Shown: piece by piece, positions 1 to 12,494 of the stretch
How the letters are laid out: every line of letters starts with the position of its first letter
Position numbering within the stretch: the stretch's first letter is position 1
Made by a program: the position numbers and the translations under genes
Notes under the pieces: model-generated
Databases searched by the model: none
Seen by the model: the letters and a program-made list of their open reading frames with translations, nothing else
Told to the model about the DNA's origin: nothing
From: Strigops habroptila
Lineage: Eukaryota; Chordata; Aves; Psittaciformes; Psittacidae
NCBI RefSeq assembly: GCF_004027225.2
Contig: NC_044279.2
Span: 42,494,744-42,558,743, forward strand
Direction: 5' to 3'
Length of the DNA stretch: 64,000 nt

Positions 1-794
1 GTCTGTCTTATAAATTGGGAATTCCCTTTAGAAGATTCACGTGGTGACAGGAAAAAGGGCTCCTGCTGAAGCCAGGAAGGTAAGCACTGAAATCTGGGAG
101 GGCAGTTGTCACATGGCTGTATACACAGCTACTCAGTATGGAGTAAAGGAATGGTGACTCTGGGCAACTGGGAAAAAGTTTAGTAACTCTAAAATCCCCC
201 ATGCCAAGCATGAAGTAGAAGAGAAACCAAGTAAACAAGAACCAAGACAGCTGTATCCTACCAGTACACAAAATGCATATCTTTCTCAGGGTACAAATTT
301 CTCACATGTTTATAGCCTGGATGAAATACAAAAATGACTGAACTTTGAAATGTGAAGCTTGTTATTTCTAAACTTGCTAATGAGTAGGACAGTGAAAGCT
401 CCTTTTAGAAAAGTGCTTGTGAAATTGGACTTCTCAAGCAGAAGTGGTCTGCTCCGAGGCGTGTCCTCAACATGTCTCCTCCCATGTCCCCATCTCTCTT
501 TTTCTGTGGAAGATAAGGACTTTGAGAAAATAAAAAGTATGTATTTTAGGATATTGTCTTGCTTTAATATATAATTTCATGAATACCACACTTCCTAACA
601 TTGTTATTTATAAAATGAATAGTTCTATTTTTATTACTACTTTTACTCTTCATCTTTTCTATCTATAAAAAGTTTTAGTGTTTATAAACAGTGCGCTCGG
701 TTACATGAATAAGTTTGAATGCCGTTTTGGTTTAATATGTATGGAAAAAAGCCTTTAACATCATGTGAACTCTCTTTTAATAAGAAATAATGTC

Positions 795-940
795 TTATAA
801 AGTACAGCTAGACTGCTAAGTTTATTCTTGCTACAACTCCATTATTATAAAGTACAGCTAGACTGCTAAGTTTATTCTCGCTAGAACTCCATTATTATAA
901 AGTACAGCCATACTGCTAAGTTTATTCTTGCTACAACTCC
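795..940. repeat. Minisatellite, three copies of a 50-bp unit
   Basis: Three tandem copies of one unit. The landmark AGTACAGC recurs at 801, 851 and 901, giving an exact 50-bp period. Each copy continues through CTGCTAAGTTTATTCT and ends in AACTCCA. Copies differ by only a few substitutions (for example TTG/TCG near 879 and CTAGA/CCATA near 909), so the expansion is fairly recent. It lies in intergenic DNA with no gene beside it. Confidence 0.95.
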
Positions 941-3562
941 ACTGAAACCCCTCGAGTTTCACCAGGAACAGATTTGGGCCAGGAGGCCTAGAATGTAGTT
1001 ACAATATGTTCATTTTCTCATGCCTCAGAAATGGACTGTGTATGTGCCAAGTTGTAAAGTGATATTCATGATGACTGAAGCCTGAACAGCGTTAAAATAT
1101 CCAGATCCTCTGCTTCAAATCCTCTGGTATCCGAAACTGTTCCTTTCTTTTCAAAAGGAGGGGTTACTGTTGCTGAGGGTAAACAAGGGCAGGGGCTCAG
1201 CTTTAGCACTCAAACCGAAATCAGGACTAGCCTAACTGTTACGGAAGCTTTACTGCTGAGAACCTGTGTCTAAGGTGCTGCCCCAGCCCTGAAGGCTTTC
1301 TGGTGCCTTCCCCACCAGCTCTGCCTTCCTGCTCCTGTGGCGAAAGCTTCCTGGGTTGATCCTTTCAGCTCAGCAATACTTGGGGTATTTGCTGCACCAC
1401 CCCTCAAAAACCTCTTTTGAGAGGACGTTTTCTTTAAATGAAAAGTGCTGTGGAAAATTGTTTTTTATTGCAATTATAATGGATACAGTGGTTCACACAG
1501 CTTGCAGCGTGCTTGGGAGCCAGGGCCTGCACCCTGTTCACACACTATAGAATATGATGTACAATCCTGTTTTCTGTTTTATTTGGCCATGATTTCCAGA
1601 ATTGGGAGCTTGAAATTATGCTCACAATAACTGCAGTGATTTTTGATGGTCTTCAATGCCAATCAGCTCTTACTGAATACCGGGAGAAGTAGTAAGTGCA
1701 AGGAATTCTTGAAGAGCTCTTGCTCTGGAACCTAGTTTTAAAAAACCCCACAACTTTATCGATCTGTATAGTTAAGAGTAGAGTCAGAAAGAAAAAAAAA
1801 CCAACCACATTTTAGACTGATTAAAAAGAAATCAGTGTGTATAGGATTTTAGTGTAAGATGCAATGAAGTTATTTTCACATCCTTTTGAACCAGTGGAAA
1901 TACCCATGCACAAGCATACTTTATGTGAATTTTAGCAAGTTCAAGGCTTAAAAACAGAGGCAAGAAGGTGGTTCTTTATGATTTAGGTTAAGGAAGAAAA
2001 CCAGCGTGTAAGTATTACCAGATTATTTATGTAAAATGACATAGGACTACTTTGTTGGGAGATTGGTAATACTATGCTTGACTGAATCTTCAACTGCCAA
2101 TAAATTTTTATTATGTGTAATCCTGGTATGTCAGATGTAGATGTCCATAGTGTCTCTGGCAAAGCCTTTCCACAGTAGCTGTATTATCATATTGCTGCAG
2201 GCAATTGTTTTGGAAAGCTCAAGAGCTTCACGGTAGAAGTTAGAGGCTCACGGCAGACAGCAGCACTGCAACGGTGAGGTTCTGCATCTTTTTTGCAGCT
2301 GAAGAGCTCTGGTCAGAAGCAGTGGGCAACACCTACAACTAATTCTAGAAAGAAATGTGCCTGGTAGACATTTTGTGTTTTATGAATGCTTTTAGGTTCC
2401 TGTTTCTTGTGTCCTTTAGAAGAAGAGAAAAGCAGTGTATAACCCAATTGAAAATGTGGGTTATATGAGAAATGCATTGTAAGAATTAGAACAGCAAATG
2501 AGCATTGCTCTGGCATTAAACAGTCCTGGGGCTTGGTTGAGCCTTCCATCACACATAATGAGAAGTTGCTGAGCTGCTTCGCACAACCTGGTCTTCCCCA
2601 CTGTCACCCTGTAGTGAATGCACACCTGGGATGGGGATTTCAAGCTGTAGCATTTCAGACTGCTTGGAATATACCTGTGCTTCCTTTTAAAATATTCCAG
2701 GAGAGCTGCATCACCTAATTCATCATATCCCGCAGGTCCGCACAGTCCCAAGCTGGTGGGCTGCACTCCAAGGACTATGCACAGTGGGGTTTTCTGTCTA
2801 GATAATTCAAAAATATCCGATGATGTGCACACTCAGGCAGGACTCGGCCAGGTCTCAGCTGATGTCGGTACTGTTTGGTGTGGCAGACCAGCAGACCTGG
2901 GCTCTAATTTAGAACTGAAAGAGGGGAGAAGAGCTTCTGCATTAATTTTGACACCGTAATTCTCCCACTGCAAAATGAAGCAATTGATAACAGAATGGAA
3001 AAAAAACCCCAATCCATATTGAAAGCATATGCTGTACATCCCAGCCAAATGTGATTCAAATAGCTGTAACCTGAAAATCGATATTTATAAGCATAACACT
3101 GATCCAGCAGAAGGTATAATGCACCGATATTTGTAAAGTTAAAAATAATTCAGCAGCACCCAGACGTAAGAATACTGCAATCTATTTTCTTTTGGTCTTA
3201 GTAGAAGTGCTTACCTTCAAGTGACACCCTACACTTGTGTGAGCTTTTACTCCCTCTGGCTTCTCCCGAGAAGGCTGCTGCAGCTGAGGCCCTTTTGGGT
3301 GCAGGAATTCAAAGCTGGAGAATCCTTTCTCCAGTGGGATTATTCTTTTTATAAAGCTCTGTGTATGTGTTGGAAAAGCAATTAATTTTGTCGCTAACAT
3401 GGGTTAAAGCATCATTATGCTACTCGGCTGTCAGTGGGGAGTATTTGGAAATGGTAAATCTATTTTGGGCCCAGTAGTAGTAGTTCTAATCATGGCAAAA
3501 ATCTTTCTGGTCAGAATAGAAAATTTAGGAAGTGCAGGATTAAGTCTGGTTTTTCTTTCCTT

Positions 3563-3579
3563 CCCCCCCCCCCCCCCCC
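3563..3579. repeat. Poly-C tract (17 C)
   Basis: An uninterrupted run of 17 C after a pyrimidine-rich stretch. The minus strand is a G17 run. Length in the assembly may be unreliable. Confidence 0.9.
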
Positions 3580-5851
3580 ATGCCAAAGTTCTGAAATTCA
3601 AGGGACAGATTTTCTAAAGACTGTAGGATTAAAAAAATAAATCCTGTTTCTCTAAGTGTGCAGGATTTTAAATACATGACTTAAAAAAAAAATCAGCTAT
3701 ACTATTTAAAGCATTGAAATCTATAGGAGTTAGGCGCTTTTCAAAATCCCATAGCAGGCAAAGGCTCAAATTCTCCACTGGGATTAGTGTTTAAACATAT
3801 TTGAGATTCAGGCTCCAGAGCCACCAGGGATGGTTAGGGACCCCCAGGGCCACGTGTGTGTCCTAGCTTTACAGAATGCTGTTAGTAAGGGAGATTCACA
3901 TCATACAGTGAGGCACTTGGGCACTGGTGTAATGTCTGGGGATACATTATGCAAAGTAGGGCTCTGCCTAAGTAGCAGGAAGAACTTGATGAAGACCATG
4001 TTTTACTCAAATGCCTTAGTCTCGATTGGAATATAGGGTCTTTCCCCATTCCAGGTTTTTCTTTCTTTCATGTGCCTGAGCTCTGCACTTCATGGTCTAA
4101 CCAGGAATAAACACTTTATTTACAAAGTATAAGGGGGGTGTGAAGTTTTTCCCCTTTTATTGAATAGGTTATCACTTACAGCATGCACTCATGATGTGTG
4201 AAGATGAGCCGCTACCCTTTCCTGCCTGTATTGAAGGTAATGCTTTGATTAGAAGGGAAGAGGGAGTTTTGTGACATGGTGTCTTAAGTGCATATTTGAG
4301 CTGCTCTACTGCACAGACTAAACCATGTTGTCCTTCCAGCAGCCTGCAGGATGACTTTGGCTTCTCAGACATTTAATTTGCCCCTAAATCAGCTTCCTGT
4401 TTCTGTTTTCCTCAGGTTGTGGGGTGGATGAACTGTGTGGCCTATGATTCCCTTTTACTGAAGAGCTCTGAGGCATCTTCTTTTGTCATGTGGCTGGAAG
4501 CACAGCTAGTAAATGGCTAAATGCTGTGTACTCCATCCTACAATGAGAGGACATTTCGTCTCATGACAAGGCCACTCGTGTACACTCGGGCATGTGATGG
4601 AAGCAATCTGCTCATCCTAACTTTCACATGTGCCCCTTGTGTGATGAGACATGTATTTTGGTCACAAAGGAGGCGTCATTCCCACCGTGCAGTCTACGCA
4701 GGGTTAGGACTTACAGCCCACAAAAGCCTCCTCACCAGGCTGAACGGGTATCCCAGACTGAGAGCTTTGCAGCCACTAGGCTGCTGCAGAAGGTAGATCT
4801 TTGTTTGGATGCCAGGCTGTGAACTGGAGTCCCTGTGGCAGGAATGGCCATTGGCTCTGCTGTGGCCTGGGAGTGTGTATGAGCAGTAGTAAGAGGGGGC
4901 TCTTCACCCACCACAACTGTTTGCTGAGTAGCTCAGGTAAATATTTCTAGACTGTCTTGCTTTCTAGAGGAGGTCTCCATGCTAAACCTGATCCTCCTGG
5001 GGCAAGCTGGAGCTCTAGGATGGTTGCAGCAAGGCTTCTGAAAAATATCAAGTGTACATTCTGAAATAGCAATGTATAGTAACTTACTCTTTGCCTTTGT
5101 CAAGTATTGGAAGAGGTCTCTTTCCAGTGGTGACCATGTACTTCTAATAATCATGTCCAAGAAAGATGAATGGGTTTGTTTATTACATGTAGTAGCAGAT
5201 GCATCAACCCAGGCCACTGAATGAGAAATGCAGAAATAGTGTTACCTACAGGTATTTGTAATCTCTGTCGTCAAATTGAATGATGACTACAGGGAAAGCA
5301 GGTTAATGAACTGCAGGTGAAATGGCATCAGCAGTTAGCTCAGGTATACATGATGGAGCATGTTGTCTTATGTCTGTTATATTACTGAGAAAATTGAGCT
5401 GCAAAGCACGGTGTAGCCGGGATACATTGTGAGGGCTGGGGAGCGCCCTGGGATGCAGCAGCAGAGCACAGCACAGCATGTAGTGGTCTTTTTTCTCAAC
5501 GCTCAAGTAATTGCTGGCTTGCATACAATCAGAATGAATGTGTGTGGGGGCAGGTACTCCTGGAGTAGTTAATAGTGAAGGATACAGCAATGTCCAGGCA
5601 GAATTTTTTGTCCTCTCTCTGCACCATACGCAGTATAATTTGGCATGATTCCCTACATGCCTGTACTTTTCTGGCACCAGCATGTGTCACTTTTCTTATT
5701 ATTTTACTTTTTTCTAACCTGTATCCTTTAAAACCCTGTGATGAAGTGATGAAGTGACTTAAAGTGGTGGCAGTCACCCATATCAGATTTCTGCATTTTG
5801 TACATTTAAGGATGCTAAAGCAGCAAGGTCCATCTCGCAGTACACAGGATA

Positions 5852-7082
5852 AATCATAGAATCATAGAATAGTAAGGGTTGGAAAGGACCTTAAGATCGT
5901 CTAGTTCAAATCCCCTGCCATGGGCAGGGACACCTCGCACTAAACCATGTGGCCCAGGGCTCTGTCCAACCTGGCCTTGAACACCGCCAGGGATGGAGCA
6001 TCCACAACCTCCCTGGGCAACCCATTCCAGTGCTTCACCACCCTCACTGTAAAGAACTTCTTCCTTATATCTAATCTAATCTTTCCCTGTTTAAGTTTGA
6101 AGCCATTACCCCTTGTCCTACCACTGCAGTCCCTAAGGAAGAGTCCCTCCCCAGCATCCTTATAGGCCCCCTTCAAATACTGGAAGGCTCCTATAAGGTC
6201 TCCATGCAGCCTTCTCTTCTCCAGGCTGAACAGCCCCAACTCTCTCAGCCTGTCTTCATATGGGAGGTGCTCCAGGCCTCTTATCATCATTGTGGCCCTC
6301 CTTTGGACTCGCTCCAGCAGCTCCATGTCCTTTTTATGTTGAGGACACCAGACCTGTACGCAGTACTCCCAGTGGGGTCGCAGGAGAGCAGAGGGGCAGC
6401 ATCACCTCCTTTGACCTGCTGGTCACGCTTCTTTTGTTGCAGCCCAGGATACGGTTGGCTTTCTGGGCTGCAAGCGCACACTGCTGGCTCATGTTAAGCT
6501 TCTCGTCAACCAACACCCCCAAGTCCTTTTCTGCAGGGCTGCTCTGAATTCCTTCTCCGCCCAACCTGTAGCAGTGCCTGGGATTGCCCTGACCCAGGTG
6601 TAGGACCTTACACTTGGCTTGGTTAAACTTCATGAGGTTGGCATAGGCCCACCTCACAAGCGTGTCAAGGTCCCTCTGGATGGCATCCCTTCCCTCCAGC
6701 GTATCAACCGAACCACACAGCTTGGTGTCATCGGCAAACTTGCTGAGGACGCACTCAGTCGCACTGTCCAAGTCGCCGAAAAAGAGGTTGAACAGGACCA
6801 GTCCCAACACCGATCCCTGAGGGACACCACTCGTTACAGGTTTCCAACTGGACATCGAGCCATTTACCACAACTCTTTGCATGCGGCCATCGAGCCAGTT
6901 CTTTATCCACCGAGTGGTCCATCTACCAAATTGATGTCTCTCCAATTTAGAGACAAGGAAGTCGCGCAGGACAGTGTCGAACAATTTGCACAATTCCAGG
7001 TAGATGACGTCAACTGCTCTGCCCCTGTCCATCAGTTCCGTGGCTCCACCGTAGAGGGCCACCAAACTGGTCAGGCAAGATG
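5852..7082 (-). mobile_element. CR1 LINE, 5'-truncated, minus strand
   Basis: Read on the minus strand this is the 3' 1.2 kb of a CR1 non-LTR retrotransposon. It contains the second half of the reverse transcriptase (RT), the region after it, and the short 3' UTR ending in the CR1 8-bp tail motif (on the plus strand, ATCATAGAATCATAGAAT near 5853). Similarity to the plus-strand copy at 14.85-17.0 kb starts near 7082, where that copy reads TGCCTGACCAATTTGGTGG, so the 5' end is a truncation point, as is usual for LINE insertion. The two copies belong to the same or a very close subfamily. Confidence 0.95.
5940..7082 (-). pseudogene. Broken CR1 ORF2 fragment (RT part)
   Basis: The translation shows the end of LINE reverse transcriptase: FDTV, then [10 protein letters not shown], then the catalytic FADD box, then the conserved region through SLEKRRL to the stop at 5940. 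Two frames are needed to read it. The upstream frame runs off at 6334 and the correct one resumes by about 6326. Compared with the plus-strand copy, a net loss of 5 bp near 6375-6395 explains the shift. The motif A residue that is Asp in the other copy (YLDLC) is Glu here (YLELC). The endonuclease and the front of the RT are absent through 5' truncation. It cannot encode an active protein. Confidence 0.92.
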
Positions 7083-10000
7083 CTTCTAACTGTTTATCCT
7101 GCTTGTACCTGCTTCTCTCTTCCCCCAAAGGAAAACCTGTTTGAAAGCATACACCGTCTTAAATGGGTCTGCTATCACTAACGCATGACAAAGAGCCAGG
7201 CTGCTGCGCCAGGCTGCTGCTTATACTTTTCAGAAGTTGTGATGTGGAATGGCAGCAGAACAGTTTCACATCTGTGTCGCTGGAGAAGTTAATGAATGTG
7301 GATGCTGTCCTCACGCGTTTAAACTGAGCCCTTTCTTTCTGCTGCCTCCCAATCTTCTCGATACACTTATACACCAAATGATACCATTTGTCCAAATTTT
7401 TGGTTCCTTCCACAGTCCTACTTTGAAATTTTGGACTTCATCAGATTAAGCTGTTCCTTTAATCTCATTCTCACATTTTCCAGGACTTTGCTCTGCAAAT
7501 ATTAGGAACTATGTTGGAGTAAAGATGGGCAGAACTATCCATGCTGTAGTTCTGCTATATGGTTCCACTCTAGCTAGGGAAGTTCTGCACCTACAAAGAA
7601 CTTCACAGTCAAAATTAACCCCCAAAATGATAAGAGTATTTGAAACCCCCTCCCCCCCCCGCCCCCAACAAACCAACAAACCCAAGCCTGGCTGTTTAGA
7701 TTGTGTTTTAAAACTGCAAACAGGAAATCATTTAGTAAGGGAGCCTTTTCAGGAAACTACAGAAAATCACAGAAATCTTTTTAAAAGTGGCAAACTAAAG
7801 GGTATAGAGTGTAAATCCCCACCCTTGGAGATGACCTAAACTGTCCTAACCCCTTGGCTTGCTGCAGCCTGTTATATTGTAATTTATTAATTTAAGAATT
7901 TATATTTATAACTTGATTCATGGCACTGATAAAACTGTGCCAAACATCCCTCCTGAAATTTGCATCCCCAATCTGACTTTGCACCCAAACTTCCATCAAC
8001 TGCCTGTTCCCATCCCCTTTGGATTTTCTGATTGCATGCCAGACTATTAAACAAACATCTTTATAACACAGAGCGGTTGTTCATAGCAGAAAGGCTATAC
8101 TAGGAGGAGTTGTTTGATCCGACCATCCACTTTCTGGGCTATGTAACAGTACAGCATAAATCATGCCACACCTGCAACTCTAGTCACACAAAGGATAAAG
8201 CACCACATGAAGTGGGTATGAACACACAATTGCAGGGGAAGTGAGTGATGTGGGAGCTTCTGTGGTTGGGATTCAGGGTCACCAGGGAGGATGAAACAAA
8301 GTGAAGTGAGAAAGGGAGCTGTCAGGAAGCGCAGGCTTCCAGAAATGTCCTAGTGGAAACTGAGGCACTGATAACTGTTGATACCCTCAGGGTTATTGAT
8401 ATCTAACAGATTATCCTGAAAAAAATCTCATTTTTTGATCTTAAATGGAAAGGAAAATCCTTAAAAGGAAGGATTTTCCTGGGTCTTCTGATGCCTTTGG
8501 GATCTAGTCTTTGGATCTTGCCTCTACTTACATGCCCCTGAATATCTCAGAAAATTTGCCTAAGATCTCAGTTAAGTAGGATATTTCTGTGCAAGGCCAG
8601 CTTAAGATGGTATGTGCTCCTGGTGAAGCCAAGGGCAGGCACCATTATAAACCCAAGTGTGGGGTTGTGTATTGGGTATAGATGGCAATCATTAATTCTG
8701 TTTTTGAGTACCATAGATTGCAATGAAGTTTTGTTCTGTAATTGTACCTTTAAAGATAATCAGTACCTAATAAATACTAGCATTTGAAAAGTACTAAAAA
8801 AAGCACAGCTAGTCATATGCTGATTGCATAAGTGTAATTTTGTCACCTTTTTTTTATAATACCTTAAAATCTGTATGTGAAGGATTTCTGTCATAATTTG
8901 CTATTGTATCTAGTTTTATACTGGTAAATTTTCTGCAGAATGATTTATGATGTTATATGCCATCTGCCATGAATTTTGTTAAAATTAATTTATCCTGCCT
9001 AGGTGTGGTTAACATTTTCAGTATGAAGCTGGTTTATGGAGTCTTTTCTTTTCAGCAAGAGGCAGGTGGTGCTTCGAAAACTCAGGGAATGGATTTCAGA
9101 CAGTTTGGATCTGTCTTTTTAGAGGACTGGGGGATCTAGCTGTAAAATATAGCATTGAATTGCCATTCCATGAGCAAATAGTTCTCTAGAAAGAGATCTT
9201 AGTCACTTGGTTTTTATTTTCTTTGAAGCATCAAAAACTCTTAAGCTTAAAGATATAAAAATAGGCTGCAGCAATATGAGAAAACAGGCAGCGTTTGGGA
9301 GAGCAAGTGTGCAGGATAGAAGGGAGGATTAAATACTGTATGGACATTGTAGCTGTATAGGGCAGCGCACAGGTATGTGCAGTAAGGAAGTGTATGTGTG
9401 CAGCAAGCAGTGCATCTCCAGAAGCAGAGCTGCTTCAGGAGCTCAGCAGAGACAGCAGGACAATTCCTCTGGAAGTGTGGCATGCCCTGAGGAGGGTCCT
9501 AAACCACCAGGTGACAACAGCAAAGGGGAAATAATGTGCCTGCTGGGCTGAGGAGCCACCAGGCACAGCAGCAGGTTGCTAACCATGCATTATGGTCTTA
9601 CATGGTCAGTGTGGCGGTTGCAGTTACTTTTGTCATTCCTATTAATTCTTCTCAAAGCAATTGTTAGAAGGCACCAGGCAGGTGGTTGAAGTAAATGAAT
9701 TTTTTTTTTTTTTTTTTTTTTTTTTGGCAATATAAACATTTGTTTTGCACAAGATTTAATGAAATAAGGTCTTAATTCTTTCGGCCATATCTCTCTTTCA
9801 GTCTGTTAGTAAGACTAAGCTGTGCTGCTTGGGGTTTTGTTGTTAGTGTTGTTTTGTAAATAAAAAACAGAGGGAAATGCCCATTATACAAAGCAAAGTG
9901 GATGTAAAATACAGGGAGCTAGTTTGTTTACTACATGGTTAGCCTTTTTTTTTCTTAACAAATCTTTCCATATTGCTTTCCATAAATGAATGCCCAGAAG

Positions 10001-10329
10001 AAACTCAATCTTGAGAGGTATAAGTAGCAACAACCTGTAGATCATCTGAACCCCCTCTACCAGAAGCTCTCAAATCTGAGAGGGGATGTGAAACTTGTCT
10101 GGAGAAGGGAAGAGGTAAAATAAAAACCCCAAGCAACTCTGTATATAAAACCTCATATTCTACTACAGTTAGAAATAGCTCTTTAGAAATTTAAAATAAT
10201 TGAATATATAGCTTGCCCCCTCCACACTTTAAAAATGTAATAAAAATTATATAGGAATCCTGTCATTCCATTTGCTTGGATAAATAATTGAAGAAAAGTT
10301 AGTAAAGAGGAAGTTGAAGTAAAAGGATA
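7083..10329. other. Intergenic DNA, no gene recognised
   Basis: AT-rich sequence with only short open frames of no recognisable family. It contains a C-rich patch near 7650 and a poly-T run at 9700-9725. Nothing else with structure was seen. Confidence 0.6.
9700..9725. repeat. Poly-T tract (26 T)
   Basis: An uninterrupted run of 26 T in intergenic DNA. There is no retrotransposon body beside it that would make it a poly-A tail. Confidence 0.9.
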
Positions 10330-10892
10330 GTTTTCAGAGTGGAGTTGCTAGTGAAGTCCTGCAGGCATCTGCACTATGTAACGTATTTGTAAGTGAGCTG
10401 GAAAAAAATGTCATTGACAAAGAGAAAAAGCTTATCGATGTTACTAAGTTAGGGTAGTAAAAAGTAAATAATAAATTGGGACTGTCTGTAAGAAGGGCTT
10501 CATGGGGCTCAGTGACTGGCTGTTAAAATGGCAGGTACAAGTCAGTTTCGATAAATGGAAAATGATGCTTATGGGGGAAAACACTGATAACTTCACACAT
10601 AAAATTGTGGGGTTTCTTCCCAATTTCCTCTCGGGAAAGAGATCTGAGAGTTATAATAGATGGTATTAAGTGTGATAGAGAAAGAGGTAATGAGCAATCA
10701 GAAAGCATCACCATGCTATTTAGCAAATGTCAGTGTGCCCTCAGACTATACAGACTCCTCTAGTACTCCCCCCTGAAGACTTTATGTAGCAGAATAGAAA
10801 AAGATTCATGGCAAGGCAACAAATGTGATCAAATATTCACGAATGGCTTCTATACAAGGAATGCAGGTTGCAGAATAACCTAGGACTTATGT
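10330..10892 (+). mobile_element. Ancient CR1/L3-like LINE remnant
   Basis: Translating across stops and frameshifts gives a decayed LINE RT 3' region. There is a remnant of the SGVPQG-S/LC-NVF segment near 10,345-10,400, a degenerate ADDTKLG-like segment (DVTKLG) near 10,437, and K-NQFR-type text near 10,540. The stretch around 10,815-10,885 resembles the post-RT region of old CR1/L3 elements (GCAACAAATGTGATCAA onwards to CTAGGACTT). Divergence is far greater than in the other CR1 copies here, so this is an old insertion. Boundaries are approximate. The solo LTR at 10,893 interrupts or abuts it. Confidence 0.6.
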
Positions 10893-11460
10893 TGTCCTGG
10901 GTTCAGCTATAGCAGTCATTTTTCTCCTTCTTAGTAGCTGGTGCAGTGCTGTGTTTTTTAACTTTCAGCCTGGGAACAACGCTGATAACACTGATGTTTT
11001 CAGTTGTTGCTAAGTAATGTTTATTCCAACCAAGGACTTTCTCAGTCTCATGCTTTGCCAGGGAGGAGGGGAAGCCGGGAGGAAGCAGAGACAGGACACC
11101 TGACCCAAACTAGCCAAAGGGGTATTCCATACCACAGCACGTCATGCCCAGTATATAAACCAGGGGGAGTTACCCGGGAGGCCCAGATCACTGCTCGGGT
11201 CGGGCTGGGTATCGGTCGGCGGATGGTGAGCAATTGTATCCTCTCCCCTTGTTATTTCACTAATCGTTATTATCATTGGTGGTAGCAGTAGTGGTTTGTA
11301 TTATACCTTAGTTGCGGGACTGCTCTTATCTCAACCTGTGGGAGTTACATTCTTCCGATTCTCCTCCCCATCCCTCCGGGAGCGGGGGAGGAGAAAGAAG
11401 GGGGGGAGTGAGCGAGCGGCTGCGTGGTTCTGAGTTACCGGCTGGGCTCAAACCACGACA
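10893..11460 (+). mobile_element. Solo LTR of an avian ERVL-type endogenous retrovirus
   Basis: A 568-bp unit begins TGTCCTGGGTTCAGC and ends GCTCAAACCACGACA. These ends form an imperfect inverted repeat (12 of 15 match). It is flanked on both sides by TATGT (10,888-10,892 and 11,461-11,465), a 5-bp target duplication, which is the ERVL length. The body (GTAGCTGGTGCAGTGCTGTG, CAGTATATAAAC, GAGCGAGCGGCTGCG) matches the abundant ERVL LTR family of neoavian birds as I know it. No internal retroviral sequence follows, so recombination between two LTRs has removed the provirus. The sense orientation is plus. Confidence 0.93.
11139..11158 (+). promoter_or_regulatory. LTR core promoter: CRE half-site and TATA box
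   Basis: Within the solo LTR, ACGTCA (11,139-11,144) matches the CREB/ATF half-site, and TATATAA (11,152-11,158) is a good TATA box, with its 5' end 13 bp further on. Transcription would start about 25-30 bp downstream and run toward higher coordinates. Sequence match only; activity is inferred. Confidence 0.6.
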
Positions 11461-12494
11461 TATGTATTATTTTTAATTCTTACCATTCATCCAACATTAG
11501 AGGACTGAAGCATTTCCCATTAACAATATTCTGAAATGGGAGAGATATAATTACACAATCCATTTTGTCCAGTGACAAGCTGGGAATAGAGTGTTTCTTC
11601 AGACAAACCAACAAACCAAAGTACTTTCAATGGGGAAGGTGAGAGAAAGGTTTTGTGCTGCTTTAATGGGTAAAACAGAAACCTATTAAAGCAGAGGTGG
11701 GAATAAGGACTGGCAATGCAGAGGGGGGAGGGATGGGGGAGAATGATTAGAAAAGTTTTCCACTGTCTTCACTGAAAAAAAAGATATTATACTGTGTCAG
11801 TCACTGTTACACAGATGAGGTGAAACACCCCTTAGAGATAATTGTTCCCTCCATTAATCACGGAGGTTCATGCTTGACTTAGACCAGAAACCTCTACTTT
11901 AGAGAGATGTTAGCTGGAATTAATCACACCTTCATTGACACTGGCCTCTAAAAACAATGTCAGTTTTTCTGACTGACTTCTGAGTTACTTCAACCACTTC
12001 AACAGTTACTTTTACAGTCAGAAAAATCTGTCAAATCCTCATCTGATTTGACATTTGGCTCCATTCTTTTTTTCCTCCCATTTTTTTCTCCATCTTTGAA
12101 GATTGTCATTCTTTGACTCTCGGCTTGCAAAGCGAATTTGCTTTAAAATGGTATTCATCTCCTTAGTAAGTCAGATAAGCGCTACTCCTGAGTACCTAAG
12201 CTGAATAATTTACTAAAGGCAAGATGAGTGCTTCTCAATCATGCTTTGGAGGTGTACTAATTGTTATGCAAATAGCTGCCAAAGGTTCATTAGTTCAGCA
12301 AAGAATCTAGTTAGAAACTTTTCAGTATCTCATGAAAATCACTCGCACTTCCATTAGAGCCAATGACTTACTTCTCACGTCCTTGCTCCATTCAGATTCA
12401 AGCTAATCATCCTAGATACATAGCCAGGGATGCAGAGAAGAAACCAGCCTCAGCCACACCAGCCTCAGTGGAAGACTTGTTTACAGACGTATAA
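11461..12494. other. Intergenic DNA, no gene recognised
   Basis: It begins with the second copy of the LTR target duplication. The rest is AT-rich with a poly-A-like patch near 11,775 and no coding signal. It may contain further decayed LINE sequence just after 11,465, but I could not align it. Confidence 0.5.

Larger units (their letters stand above)
1..5851. other. Intergenic DNA, no gene recognised
   Basis: AT-rich DNA with frequent stops in all frames. The open frames are short, with no recognisable domain and no coding-like composition. The only structured elements I see are the 50-bp minisatellite at 795-940 and a run of 17 C at 3563-3579. Known vertebrate synteny puts the MYF5/MYF6 cluster on the 3' side of LIN7A, but no bHLH coding sequence is visible here. 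Confidence 0.6.

Noticed and set aside
795..940. Possible CRISPR-like array
   Set aside because: The whole 50-bp unit repeats with no distinct spacers, there are only three copies, and the DNA is vertebrate. It is a minisatellite.
5303..5683. 126-codon minus-strand open frame
   Set aside because: No domain and no flanking splice or promoter signals. It overlaps other chance frames on both strands.
12430..12494. Apparent N-terminal extension of the CR1 frame at 12.4 kb
   Set aside because: These codons are flanking genomic DNA that happens to be open into the truncated CR1. Similarity starts only near 12,495.
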